A stretch of 33,657 nucleotides of DNA, from contig JAATGQ010000029.1 of assembly GCA_015654595.1 (NCBI GenBank), positions 1 to 33,657 on the forward strand, read 5' to 3'. Positions 5,982 to 15,034 of this stretch are shown one piece after another. Within the stretch, counting starts at the first letter, position 1; each line of letters starts with the position of its first letter. The notes beneath the pieces were generated by a model. It saw only the letters and a list, made by a program, of their open reading frames with translations, made no database searches and had not been told where the DNA came from. A program made the translations under genes and the position numbers. This DNA comes from Chitinophagales bacterium (GTDB lineage Bacteria > Bacteroidota > Bacteroidia > Chitinophagales > Chitinophagaceae).

Positions 5982-8264
5982 ATGACAAAGAGGCTCCCCT
6001 TTCTCTTGCTTTTATTGATCCCCTCTATCTTAAAAGCGCAATCGCTATTCAAGGGGCTTGTCCTGGACCAGGCGACGCATGAGCCGCTGAGATGGGCAGT
6101 GGTGACCGATCTGCAGACACAACGGAATGAGCTGACGGATGAGCAGGGGTATTTTTCGTTCCCCCATCTTGGCTTGCCCGCTCGCCTGGAAATATCGGCC
6201 ATCGGCTATAAGGTAAAACAAATAACCGTTACGACCGCTGCGGAAGGGATGAACCTGTTTGTCGAAAAAGGAAGCCTCGACCTCTCCGCTGTAACCGTTA
6301 CTCATCAAGCCTCGAATGTCGTAGGTTCGTTTCGGATGCTGAGTCAATTGGATTTAAATCTTCAGCCGCTGCGGTCCGCACAGGACCTTCTTCGATTGGT
6401 ACCGGGCCTTTTCATTGCGCAGCACCAGGGCGGCGGCAAGGCTGAACAAATTTTCCTGCGCGGCTTCGATGCCGACCATGGTACGGACGTCAATATCACC
6501 GTCGATGGGATACCCGTCAACATGGTCTCGCAGGCACATGGACAGGGATATGCCGATATGCATTTTATCATCCCCGAAACGATTGCCGGCTATGATTTTG
6601 GCAAAGGCCCCTACTACACCGATAAAGGAGATTTCACGACGGCGGGCTATGTAGCTTTTGACACGAAACAGGCCCTGGATCAGAATATGATCAAGCTGGA
6701 GGGCGGCCAGCAGGCTACGGGACGGGCCGTTGCCATGCTTAACCTGCTGCCTGCTGCTGCGCGCGACAAGGGACAAAGCGCTTATATCGCGGCGGAAGGA
6801 CTGTATTCGAACGGACCCTTTGACTACCCGGAACACTTCAACAGGGAAAATCTGTTCGGACGGCTTATGACACCCGTGGGCCATTGGAATAACCTTACCC
6901 TGATCCTGTCAACGCTTTCATCGAAGTGGCGGGCTTCAGGCGAGGTACCCAACAGGGCCGTTGCGGAAGGCTATATGAAAGACCGGTTTGGCGTGATCGA
7001 TAGCGCGCAGGGCGGCAATACGACCCGGACCAATGCGATCGTTCGCCTGGAGACGCGGCTGAACGATCATCTTACTTTACAAAACGAAGCTTACTATTCG
7101 CATTATTTCTTCAACCTGATCTCCAACTTTACCTTTTACTATTTCTATCCCGGGACCGGCGACGAGTTCCGCCAGCACGAACAGCGAAATCTTTATGGTT
7201 ATACGGCAAGGCTGCAGCACAAAGCCTATTTCGACAGGGCCAGCCTTGTTTCCACAGCGGGCTGGGGGCTGCGTTATGACCAGGTATCACCCTCCTTTAT
7301 CGCGCATACGCTCAACGGAGACACCCTTCTCAATTATATTCAATTGGGATCGATACGCGAGACTGCGCTTCATGGCTATCTCGATGAAACCCTGCACAGC
7401 GGGAAATGGCTGTTCGATGCGGGCTTCCGGGTCGACTATCTGCACTTTTTCTATGGCAACAACGCGCCTGCTTCGGATACCAGCGCTGCTGTTTATTCCG
7501 GCTTGAATACAAGGGCAGGCAAGGCAATTGTAAGTCCCAAGTTCAATGTCCAGTATACCGCAAATTCTGAACTTCAGCTATATGCCAAACTGGGCAAGGG
7601 TTTTCATTCCAACGACGCCCGCATCGTGATCGCTAATACCGGCTACCAGATCCTGCCGGCGGCTTATGGCGCTGATCTGGGCATGAACTGGAAGCCGGCG
7701 CCCCGTCTGTTTATCAATGCGGCGCTGTGGTACCTGTACCTGTGCCAGGAGTTTACCTATGGCGCCGATCTGGGAGATCAGGCCGTCTCGCCGGGCGGTC
7801 GGACAAGACGCGAAGGCATCGATTTTTCCGCTCGTTACCAGTTGGCCGGCTGGCTTTTTGGAAACTTGAACGTGGACCTGGCGCGGCCTCGTGAGCTGGA
7901 TGCGGAGCGTGGAGAAGACTATCTGCCCCTGGCGCCGACGTTTACGAGTACCGCAGCATTGGACTTTCGGCTGGCCAACGGTTTCAACGGCGGGATCAGC
8001 TATCGTTATCTTCATAACCGGCCCGCGAACGAGGATAACAGCCTGACGGCGCTTGGTTATTTCGTTTCGGATCTGACGCTGAATTATACACAGAAAAAAT
8101 ATGAGATCGGACTGATGATCGAGAATCTGTTCAACCAGCAGTGGAACGAGTCACAGTTTGAATATACGTCCCGGCTTAAATACGAGACAGCGCCGGTGGA
8201 TGAAGTGAGTTATACGCCGGGTACGCCATTTTTTGCGAAGTTGAAATTGACGGTTTTCTTTTAG
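5982..8264 (+). CDS. TonB-dependent outer-membrane receptor
   Basis: 760 residues from the ATG at 5982, chosen over 5961 because MTKRLPFLLLLLIPSILKAQS is a clean signal peptide (cleavage after KAQ). Order: signal peptide; carboxypeptidase-regulatory-like beta domain (about 22-105, FKGLVLDQATHEPL...YKVKQITV); plug (about 115-225, with LRGFDADHGTD and SQAHGQGYADMHF); then a 22-strand-type barrel ending in the aromatic KLKLTVFF, the usual outer-membrane insertion signal. It should import a scarce ligand using energy from TonB-ExbBD, which is not in this window. There is no SusD partner next to it, so glycan uptake of the SusCD kind is unlikely. The substrate is unknown. It meets the NTPase gene tail-to-tail with one base between stops. 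Confidence 0.93.
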   Translation: MTKRLPFLLLLLIPSILKAQSLFKGLVLDQATHEPLRWAVVTDLQTQRNELTDEQGYFSFPHLGLPARLEISAIGYKVKQITVTTAAEGMNLFVEKGSLDLSAVTVTHQASNVVGSFRMLSQLDLNLQPLRSAQDLLRLVPGLFIAQHQGGGKAEQIFLRGFDADHGTDVNITVDGIPVNMVSQAHGQGYADMHFIIPETIAGYDFGKGPYYTDKGDFTTAGYVAFDTKQALDQNMIKLEGGQQATGRAVAMLNLLPAAARDKGQSAYIAAEGLYSNGPFDYPEHFNRENLFGRLMTPVGHWNNLTLILSTLSSKWRASGEVPNRAVAEGYMKDRFGVIDSAQGGNTTRTNAIVRLETRLNDHLTLQNEAYYSHYFFNLISNFTFYYFYPGTGDEFRQHEQRNLYGYTARLQHKAYFDRASLVSTAGWGLRYDQVSPSFIAHTLNGDTLLNYIQLGSIRETALHGYLDETLHSGKWLFDAGFRVDYLHFFYGNNAPASDTSAAVYSGLNTRAGKAIVSPKFNVQYTANSELQLYAKLGKGFHSNDARIVIANTGYQILPAAYGADLGMNWKPAPRLFINAALWYLYLCQEFTYGADLGDQAVSPGGRTRREGIDFSARYQLAGWLFGNLNVDLARPRELDAERGEDYLPLAPTFTSTAALDFRLANGFNGGISYRYLHNRPANEDNSLTALGYFVSDLTLNYTQKKYEIGLMIENLFNQQWNESQFEYTSRLKYETAPVDEVSYTPGTPFFAKLKLTVFF

Positions 8265-8265
8265 C

Positions 8266-10959
8266 TCAGCGCAGAAGGCTCCGTATCATCGATTTTGTGA
8301 TGGGGGTTTTACCCCCATCCTTTTTGACAAAAGACTTTGTCAGATCTATACCCAGGTCTAATTCAATGAATTCCGTTAGGGACTCCTCGTCGAGGATCAT
8401 CTCTTCAAATTTGCTCTCATCGATATCCAGGAAAGTACATTCACTAAATGTCACGTTTGTGAATTCGGCGCCTGAAAAATCAACATTGACAAAAGCCACG
8501 ACAAAAAACTGGCAATTGTCAATTTCTGCAAATCCAAAATCCGCCTGAATAAAAGTAAGATCGAAAAATTCTGTATTCCTGATGTCGGCAAGCGAGAAAT
8601 TATTATAGGCAAACTCACAGCTCTCAAACAGTGATCTCGAAATAGAAGCGCCGGCAAAGGAGGCATACTGAAACTCCGTGAACTCAAATTCCCTTCGCAG
8701 ATCAAATTCAGAGAAATCCTGGTTCGTCATGATCATATAAGGAAATCCGGAAAAAATCACCTCATCCGGAATGGAGATATAGTTCATCACCCGATGCCGG
8801 ACATAGGGATCAGAAAGATAATTCCGGGTAGGATCGCACCGCATCAGGTAAAACCAGGCGGCGTGAAACATCCTCATCGTTTGATCCATCGGAAAGAATA
8901 ATTGATCAAGCGTCTTGGGAATCAAAAAATCATATTGAACAAATTCCTTTAGAAATAAAGCCAGCCTGTCCGACAGCTCTTTTTTCTCTTGTATATCACG
9001 GGCATCGATCAATCCCTCCAGATATCCAAACACCTCTACCGAGGCCCCCATCTCCGAAAACAATTCATCTAAAACAACCAGTCCAGCATTGCCCGAGTCA
9101 ATGATATAGGCGCCTTTTCGATTTCTGTCCAGGAACGCATCAAACATCCGGCAGTCCATCATTTCCGCGGTCATATATTCCTGCAAAGACTTGTGCAGAA
9201 ATTCGATCGCCACATCTCCATCATCCGCCCCGGCATGTGTCTCGTTTTCCTTGAAGTAAAAAGAGATCAACACCCCTTTGATATTCTTCTGAAAATCTGC
9301 ATTCGGAAATTTCGACAAGAATTGCATCACGGAGGGTTCCTGCAGCAGCTGGCTCCTGGTAATATATCCATTGCCCGACTGGTAGATCAGGAAGGCGATG
9401 TTGCGGATCAATGCCCGCAGATCGTCGATCTCAATCTGTTGAAAATTTTCCAGCTTGCCATCCGCACTGTATTTCCGTTCCAGCAACTCCGTAAAAAGCT
9501 GGTTGTAGATAGCGGCCCGGCCCTTTGAAAGCTCCATTTCCCCTTTCAGCGTGGACAGGATTTGCAGAAGGATAGGCTGGGAAAGCAATTCAGTCATAAA
9601 TCGACCGCCACGTTCGCTGCTCTTTGAAAACACCTCGATCTTCTGTGCCGTCAACCAGGTATCCTTATGAAAATGAGCAAATTTTGTCGCCCATTCCAAT
9701 TGCTGCTTAAGATTGAAAAGCTCGATGTGGACGATCAGGCAGCTTTCCCTCCTGATCCGGTTCAGATCCACATATCCATATCGGGAGGTAATGATCACCT
9801 GTAAATTAGGATGCCGTTCAACCTCTCTGCTGAGTTCTTTGCATATCCCCTCGATATCGTCCAGCCTCATATTATCCTTCATATACAACTCATCAAGCCC
9901 GTCCAAAAGAAGCAGCGACTTATTAAAGTCCAGTCGGTTCAGCTGGACATCCGCATCGATACATGCTTCGTCATAAAGAAGGTTCAGCGGGCTTCCCAGC
10001 AGCTGACGGCCATTCCGTATATTCTTTAACTTAAAATAAAAGACTTTCTTCTTTGATAGATTTTCTTCTATAAGGTATTCGTTCAGAAATTTCTTCAGCA
10101 TCGACGTCTTTCCCTGGCCGGGATAACCCAGCATCAGCAGGCAACGAGGATGCGTATGTTTTAGTTTGCTATCGATCCGATCCTGGACGAACTGCTTTAA
10201 AAATTGATTTAAAGAAGGCTGATCTTCTCTTTGACGGAACTCTTTTGCATGCGTAGCAGAAGGCGTAGTGCCTGCTTCCGTACCAAGACAACCTTCATAG
10301 ATCGAAAAATCAGGATCGACATAAATATCCTTCAACGTCATACCCGATTCATCTTCGAAGACGGGCTCGTTGAAAAGATCCTTCAGGGATTCATAATACG
10401 GGGAAAGCGATTCTTCGATAGAAAGAAGTCCAAAATTCTTATTCAGATAGGCTTCCAGCTCAGCCAGCTGAACAATATCCTGCTTGGCGGCAAAAAGCCC
10501 GTAGAGATTCCGTTTATCGATGATATGCACAGCGGGGTCGAAGGTTATTTTTTGCGCACCCTTGGGCGCCTTTCCAATCACCTCCTGCAAGGACTTCTCC
10601 GCATAGGACTCCTGTCTTTCCGTGAGAATGTAAATATATAGCGTGTCCGCTTTTTCGTAGAGCTTATGAGTATAAAACTTCTGTATACAGTCTTTTATCT
10701 TAGCCAGGTCCTTTGACGCTGTGACTTGCACGGCAACCCGCCGGCCGGCATCCAGCAGGTCGATAGAAGGAAAATTTCTTCCTGCGGCGTGGTTGATGTT
10801 CTTCAGATCCAGATCATATGCCTTATCCAACAGGGTGATCAGAATATCTTCGGCGGTCTGATTGATACTAAAGTCAGAAGCGCTGTTCAGTATCTTCACC
10901 TGTTCGGAGAAACGGGACAGATATTTGGAGATCTTCTGCAGAATTTCCAGTCTGTTCAT
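8266..10959 (-). CDS. NACHT/STAND-type NTPase with SMEK-like N-terminus and pentapeptide-like C-terminus
   Basis: 897 residues. Residues 1-190 resemble the SMEK-type domain found at the front of bacterial conflict proteins (NFPSIDLLDAGRRVAVQVT). Its Glu37...Asp67...Gln78-x-Thr80 spacing recalls nuclease-fold active sites, but with Thr where Lys is usual. Residues about 270-430 are a NACHT-like ATPase: Walker A GYPGQGKTS (Lys284), Walker B LLLLDGLDEL (Asp353, Asp356, Glu357) and a sensor VIITSRYG. A helical middle follows. The last ~150 residues contain pentapeptide-like repeats (FAGASISRSLFESCEF, ADFGFAEIDNCQF). The architecture matches single-gene STAND sensors of phage infection, which bind a trigger, oligomerise and activate an effector domain. 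That role is inferred. The gene stands alone and looks more AT-rich than its neighbours, suggesting acquisition. Its stop is one base from that of the receptor gene. Confidence 0.85.
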   Translation of the reverse strand: MNRLEILQKISKYLSRFSEQVKILNSASDFSINQTAEDILITLLDKAYDLDLKNINHAAGRNFPSIDLLDAGRRVAVQVTASKDLAKIKDCIQKFYTHKLYEKADTLYIYILTERQESYAEKSLQEVIGKAPKGAQKITFDPAVHIIDKRNLYGLFAAKQDIVQLAELEAYLNKNFGLLSIEESLSPYYESLKDLFNEPVFEDESGMTLKDIYVDPDFSIYEGCLGTEAGTTPSATHAKEFRQREDQPSLNQFLKQFVQDRIDSKLKHTHPRCLLMLGYPGQGKTSMLKKFLNEYLIEENLSKKKVFYFKLKNIRNGRQLLGSPLNLLYDEACIDADVQLNRLDFNKSLLLLDGLDELYMKDNMRLDDIEGICKELSREVERHPNLQVIITSRYGYVDLNRIRRESCLIVHIELFNLKQQLEWATKFAHFHKDTWLTAQKIEVFSKSSERGGRFMTELLSQPILLQILSTLKGEMELSKGRAAIYNQLFTELLERKYSADGKLENFQQIEIDDLRALIRNIAFLIYQSGNGYITRSQLLQEPSVMQFLSKFPNADFQKNIKGVLISFYFKENETHAGADDGDVAIEFLHKSLQEYMTAEMMDCRMFDAFLDRNRKGAYIIDSGNAGLVVLDELFSEMGASVEVFGYLEGLIDARDIQEKKELSDRLALFLKEFVQYDFLIPKTLDQLFFPMDQTMRMFHAAWFYLMRCDPTRNYLSDPYVRHRVMNYISIPDEVIFSGFPYMIMTNQDFSEFDLRREFEFTEFQYASFAGASISRSLFESCEFAYNNFSLADIRNTEFFDLTFIQADFGFAEIDNCQFFVVAFVNVDFSGAEFTNVTFSECTFLDIDESKFEEMILDEESLTEFIELDLGIDLTKSFVKKDGGKTPITKSMIRSLLR

Positions 10960-10967
10960 AAGGCAAT

Positions 10968-10981
10968 ATAACTTTTGTTAT
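10968..10981. promoter_or_regulatory. Inverted repeat between divergent NTPase and response-regulator genes
   Basis: ATAAC-TTTT-GTTAT is a perfect 5-bp inverted repeat in the 57-bp space between the start codons at 10959 (minus) and 11017 (plus). A very similar TAACTTTTGTT occurs at 11698-11708 before the next gene. It may be a regulator site or part of a promoter. Confidence 0.4.
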
Positions 10982-11016
10982 AGCGGAAGGTAAACAAAAT
11001 CTTGCTATTTTGCCTC

Positions 11017-11649
11017 ATGGAAAAGATTCAGGTTAGTATTGTCGAGGACATCACCAACGTGCGGGAAGGCATGCGGTTTATGATCAACCAAACGCCTGAA
11101 TTTACCTGTCTTGCCATCTACGACAATGCGGTCGATGCCTATCAGGGGCTTCTGGCCAATCCGCCGGATCTTGCCATCATGGATATTTCCCTGCCCGACG
11201 GAACGGGTATCGACTGCATCCGGAAGCTGAGAGCCGCCGGCAGCAAGATCCAATTCATGATGTTTACCATCTACGAAGACAGCGACCAGGTCTTCGAAGC
11301 GCTGGCAGCCGGCGCCAGCGGCTACCTGATAAAGACCGCCTCCCCCGAAAAGATCATCGAATCGCTAAAAGAGCTGCACCAGGGCGGCTCGCCAATGAGC
11401 GCCTCCATCGCCCGAAAAGTTGTCAACTCCTTCCAGCGTTCGGACCAGCAGCATAAGCTATCCACGCGGGAACTGGAAGTGCTGACGCTGCTTTCAAAAG
11501 GCTTTCTGTACAAAGAGATCGCCGCAAAGCTATCCATCAGCGTTGGCACGATCCGCCAGCATATCCATCATATTTACGACAAACTGCATGTGCAGAATCG
11601 CACCGAAGCGATCAACAAGATCTTTGGAAAGAAAGGCGGGGCTCAGTAA
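11017..11649 (+). CDS. NarL/LuxR-type response regulator
   Basis: 210 residues from the ATG at 11017; the in-frame ATG at 11002 adds only MLFCL and is less likely. Residues 1-120 are a receiver domain with acidic pocket VED near the N-terminus, phospho-acceptor Asp56 (LAIMDISLPDG), switch Thr in MFTIYE and conserved Lys in LIKTAS. Residues about 150-205 are a LuxR helix-turn-helix (LSTRELEVLTLLSKGFLYKEIAAKLSISVGT). On phosphorylation it should dimerise and bind DNA. The TPR histidine kinase at 13084-15018 has the HisKA_3-type phosphotransfer domain that partners with NarL regulators, so the two are probably a pair, separated by the gene at 11770. Confidence 0.93.
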   Translation: MEKIQVSIVEDITNVREGMRFMINQTPEFTCLAIYDNAVDAYQGLLANPPDLAIMDISLPDGTGIDCIRKLRAAGSKIQFMMFTIYEDSDQVFEALAAGASGYLIKTASPEKIIESLKELHQGGSPMSASIARKVVNSFQRSDQQHKLSTRELEVLTLLSKGFLYKEIAAKLSISVGTIRQHIHHIYDKLHVQNRTEAINKIFGKKGGAQ

Positions 11650-11665
11650 ACTAAAGACGGGTGCA

Positions 11666-11686
11666 GGCGGGATCCGATGACCCGCC
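11666..11686 (+). terminator. Weak hairpin after the response regulator
   Basis: GGCGGG (11666-11671) and CCCGCC (11681-11686) form a 6-bp GC stem with a 9-base loop. There is no T run after it, so it may be only a weak terminator or an RNA-stability element. Confidence 0.35.
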
Positions 11687-11769
11687 GCCGCAAAATGTAA
11701 CTTTTGTTCTATTGTCCCGCGTTGTGCTGCCCAATAGTTTTGAGGCATCAATCATCAAAACCGCAGCGT

Positions 11770-12609
11770 ATGAAATGCCTCAAACATCTCCTGCTCTTTG
11801 TCCTATTGCCTTCGCTCAGCATGGCACAGACCCGCGATCAAGCGCTTCAAAGTATAAAAGACCGTCAAGGCTGGTACGCAGGTCTGGGGCTCTATTACGC
11901 CAACCAGACCACGCACTGGAAGTACAACCAGACCGCTCCGTCGGTGGGTACGCCCTATTACAATGCCGCAGAAGGCTTTGGCCATGATCTGAACAGGGCA
12001 TCGCTGAGCATCGCCGTCGAAAAAAAATCCCTGTTCGGCAAGCCCGTACTGAGAGACGGAGTATTCGTCAATCGCTATGACTATTATGGCAATTATATCG
12101 GGAGTCACTACGATCCCGTCTACAACTTTGTCGACTTTGACTTCGGCGCCGATCTGATGATAAGCCCCACGGGAAAAGCCTATGCCAATTACCTCGAAGA
12201 CGGCGTCAATGAGATCTCATCGGGTGGCCTCTCCGCCGGCGCCTCCGCCTTTGTCCGGATGCAATGGCTGTTTATTACTTCCTCCCAGCTAAGGATCAGT
12301 GCCTTCTCCGCAGCCTTGGGCGCACAGTTTATGCATGTGCATAACAATGGGGGCGGCAGCGCTTCCAGCCCGCTGGTAAAAGACTTCAATTACAACAACG
12401 GATGGAACGAGAATCTAACGACCTTCTTTTTATCCGTTGGCATCCTCAACGTCGAAACAAAAAGCTTTTCTATCCTTCCCGAAGTCAGGGTTCTTTCAGC
12501 GGGTTTCGCCTCGACGAGCCTAAAACCGCAGCGGCTGGTCGGCGACGTGAAAATGGAAAGCGGTCCTTTTGTACTGGCGTATGGGATCAAGGTCCTGAAA
12601 AAGCTGTGA
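11770..12609 (+). CDS. Secreted, probably outer-membrane beta-barrel protein
   Basis: 279 residues from the ATG at 11770. The longer frame from 11704 would put 22 unrelated residues before a clear signal peptide (MKCLKHLLLFVLLPSLSMAQ, cleavage after MAQ). The mature part has many amphipathic, aromatic-rich strands (WYAGLGLYYANQTTHWKYN, YNFVDFDFGADLMI, GPFVLAYGIKVLKKL), as in small Bacteroidota outer-membrane barrels. I recognise no specific family. Lying between a NarL regulator and a sensor kinase, it may be a target or accessory of that signalling pair. The motif TAACTTTTGTT 62 bases upstream is shared with the region before the response regulator. Confidence 0.7.
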   Translation: MKCLKHLLLFVLLPSLSMAQTRDQALQSIKDRQGWYAGLGLYYANQTTHWKYNQTAPSVGTPYYNAAEGFGHDLNRASLSIAVEKKSLFGKPVLRDGVFVNRYDYYGNYIGSHYDPVYNFVDFDFGADLMISPTGKAYANYLEDGVNEISSGGLSAGASAFVRMQWLFITSSQLRISAFSAALGAQFMHVHNNGGGSASSPLVKDFNYNNGWNENLTTFFLSVGILNVETKSFSILPEVRVLSAGFASTSLKPQRLVGDVKMESGPFVLAYGIKVLKKL

Positions 12610-13060
12610 GCCGCGGCGGATTCGGTCGCGGCGATAGCCTCGGTCGCGGGAGCCGCGGCAGCTTTGGTCGCGGCAGTTGGTGCAGCGGATTCGGCAGTAG
12701 TAGCGATGGTGGCTTTGGTCGCGGCGGTGGATTCGGCGGCTAGCGCAGCGGCCTCGGTTGTGGCAGTGGTTGCAGCTGGGCTGGCGGCTTTGGTTGCGGC
12801 GGAGGTGGCCGCGGCGATGGCGGATTCGGCGGCGGCGGCCGGTGCAGCGGCCTCGGTGGCAGTGGTTGCAGCTGGGCTGGCGGCTTTGGTTGCGGCGGAG
12901 GTGGTCGCGGCGATGGCGGATTCGGCGGCGGCGGCCGGTGCAGCTTTGGGCGCGGCGAGGGCTTCGGTCGCGGGAGCCGCGGCGGATTCGGCGGCGGCGG
13001 CTCGGGCTGCCGTCAGGGTGGCGTATGCTCTTGTCCGGGTTTTGCTATTTAGCGGTATAA
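12610..13060. repeat. GC-rich low-complexity block with a 96-99-bp tandem duplication
   Basis: The region is almost entirely built from GCGGC, GGTCGCGG and GGATTCGGCGGC words. A unit at 12745-12843 is repeated at 12844-12939, with one 3-base deletion and few changes. In one plus frame it reads as Gly-rich with regular Cys, Phe and Arg (GGFGCGGGGRGDGGFGGGG), but that frame has a TAG at 12741-12743 and no start after it. Another plus frame (ATG at 12664) reads as Ala/Val-rich and is open to 13074. Neither has a signal or a known family, so I treat it as non-coding or a decayed glycine-rich gene. Confidence 0.6.
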
Positions 13061-13061
13061 T

Positions 13062-13076
13062 GCCTAATTTATAGGC
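13062..13076. promoter_or_regulatory. Small inverted repeat before the sensor kinase gene
   Basis: GCCTA (13062-13066) and TAGGC (13072-13076) flank ATTTA and end 7 bases before the start at 13084. It could be a leader hairpin or a regulator site; nothing more can be said. Confidence 0.3.
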
Positions 13077-13083
13077 GTTAACC

Positions 13084-15018
13084 TTGAAAAAAATGAAAGC
13101 TGACCGCGTACCGCTGTTGATGACCTTTATATTGGTGCTGGGACTGGCCCAGGGATTTGCCCAGGACTACGACCTGAACAAAGACAGCCTGAAGGCCAGG
13201 CTGCGATCGATGCCGGACGACACGGCAAAGATCACCACCCTCATCGCGCTAGGCCACCTATACGAATACAATGCCCAGGACACCGCCGTCTTCTATTATC
13301 AGCAGGTGAAACAGCTGAGCGAGAAACTCCATTTCCCCTTGGGTACCGTCCGTTACATCAGCAATATCACGGGCGTATTGGAGGCTCGCGGCAAGCTCGA
13401 CTCCTGTCTGAGTCTGAACCTTCAGGCCATCGAACTTTGCGACCGCTATAATCTTGGCGCCGAACAAAAAGCAAAAGCCCTCTTTAATACCGGCGGCGTT
13501 TATCATTATATGGATGACAAACAGTCCGCCCTCGACTATTATCTCAAAGCTCTTCCCCTGTTTGAAAACACAAAAAAGCCTGACTGGCTTTCCCAGATCA
13601 CCGGGAATCTCTCCGGCTTGTACCGATCGCTGGATGAACCGGAAAAGGCATTGCAATATGGACAGCAGTCACTGGATTATGCCCGAAAGAGCGGCGATCA
13701 GGGCGTGATCGCAGCCGCCTTGAACAACCTCGGCGTGGCCTATCAAATGACACAACAGTGGCAAAAAGCACTAGCCTGCGAAAACGAATGCTACCGGATC
13801 GCAACAAAGATCAACTACCTCAACCTCCAGTCCGATGCGCTGATGAATATGGGCGATATCCTGAAGCGAAGCCTGGCTAATCCCGACGACTATATAGCCG
13901 TCTACCGGAAGATCCTTCCCCTGGCAGATTCGCTGGGAGATATGGAAAGCAAATACCTGGCACTCTACGGTATTGCCAGCGGAGCCTTCTATAAAAGCCA
14001 GTATCCACAGGCCGAAGCGCAGGCAAAACAAGCCCTCGAATACACGCAAAAAAACAACCTGCCAGAAGTCACGATGCGGCTGATGGCCCTGCTGCGCGAT
14101 ATCGCCAATGCCACCGGCCGTCACGAGCTCGCCTTCCACTATGACATGGCGGAGGACTCGGTATCGAATCTTGTCAACGGAAAAGACCTGAAGAAGAACA
14201 TAGAGAACCTCGAAGTAAAATATGAGACGCAGAAAAAGCAGGAGCTCATCCTGAAGCAACAGCTGATCATCCAACAGAAGAGCGAGCAGACGCTAAGACA
14301 ACGCGGCTGGCTTATAGCATCGACAGCGGGCATTGGAATGCTGCTATTGCTGATCTTCGGCGGCTATCGGGTCTATCGTCAGAAGCAAAACACCATCCGT
14401 CTGACAGCTCTCCTCGACGGCCAGAAACAAGAGAGACAGCGGATCGCCGGCGAGCTGCATGACGACATCGGCTCCGGGTTCACTTCGCTGCTTTTTCTGA
14501 GCCGGACCGACGGGCAAAATCCGGGTTTAACCGATAAGCTGACCACGTCAGTACAAAATCTGATTCAGAAGATAAACGAGATCATCTGGGCAATGAATCC
14601 CGAACACGATTCGCTGGAGAGCCTTATCGCCTATGTCCGGCTTCACGTCGCCGACATGCTCGACAATGCCAACCTCGACTACGACTTTGATATACCCGAT
14701 GCGATCCCCGCCGCCTCCCTAAGCCAAAAGGCAAGGAGGAATATTTACCTGGCTGTCAAAGAGGCCGTCCACAATGCGATCCGTCATGCTGGCGCGTCGA
14801 AGGTCCACATCGACATCAAAACCGATCAACGCCTCGAGATCGCCATACAGGACAACGGAAAAGGTTTTGCCATCGACGGTTTTTCAAAACGCTTTGGCAA
14901 CGGGATGAAGAATATGCAGGACCGGATAACCGCTATCAACGGCACTTTTTCCGTTGTGGCCGATGCAGGCGCCTGCATCAGGATTGGCGTGCCGCTGTTT
15001 GGCGGCCGGCCAGTATAA
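13084..15018 (+). CDS. TPR-containing sensor histidine kinase (HisKA_3 type)
   Basis: 644 residues. A signal peptide or N-terminal anchor (VPLLMTFILVLGLAQGFAQ) is followed by a periplasmic region of tetratricopeptide repeats (about 35-375, e.g. AKALFNTGGVYHYMDDKQSALDYYLKALPLF). Then come a coiled coil (about 375-405), a membrane helix (about 408-430), and the phosphotransfer domain with His459 in ERQRIAGELHDDIG. The C-terminal ATPase domain has an N-box (KEAVHNAIRHA) and G-boxes (DNGKGF, GNGMKNM). The family autophosphorylates on the His and passes phosphate to NarL-type regulators, most likely the one at 11017. The signal probably involves protein binding by the TPR domain. A second start at 13093 is possible. 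The short glycine-coding repeat block lies just upstream. Confidence 0.92.
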   Translation: MKKMKADRVPLLMTFILVLGLAQGFAQDYDLNKDSLKARLRSMPDDTAKITTLIALGHLYEYNAQDTAVFYYQQVKQLSEKLHFPLGTVRYISNITGVLEARGKLDSCLSLNLQAIELCDRYNLGAEQKAKALFNTGGVYHYMDDKQSALDYYLKALPLFENTKKPDWLSQITGNLSGLYRSLDEPEKALQYGQQSLDYARKSGDQGVIAAALNNLGVAYQMTQQWQKALACENECYRIATKINYLNLQSDALMNMGDILKRSLANPDDYIAVYRKILPLADSLGDMESKYLALYGIASGAFYKSQYPQAEAQAKQALEYTQKNNLPEVTMRLMALLRDIANATGRHELAFHYDMAEDSVSNLVNGKDLKKNIENLEVKYETQKKQELILKQQLIIQQKSEQTLRQRGWLIASTAGIGMLLLLIFGGYRVYRQKQNTIRLTALLDGQKQERQRIAGELHDDIGSGFTSLLFLSRTDGQNPGLTDKLTTSVQNLIQKINEIIWAMNPEHDSLESLIAYVRLHVADMLDNANLDYDFDIPDAIPAASLSQKARRNIYLAVKEAVHNAIRHAGASKVHIDIKTDQRLEIAIQDNGKGFAIDGFSKRFGNGMKNMQDRITAINGTFSVVADAGACIRIGVPLFGGRPV

Positions 15019-15034
15019 TGACAATGGTTGGTGA

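Noticed and set aside
12664..13074. 136-residue Ala/Val-rich frame
   Set aside because: A translation of GC-rich trinucleotide-like repeats; an equally open Gly-rich frame exists, so openness is no evidence of coding.
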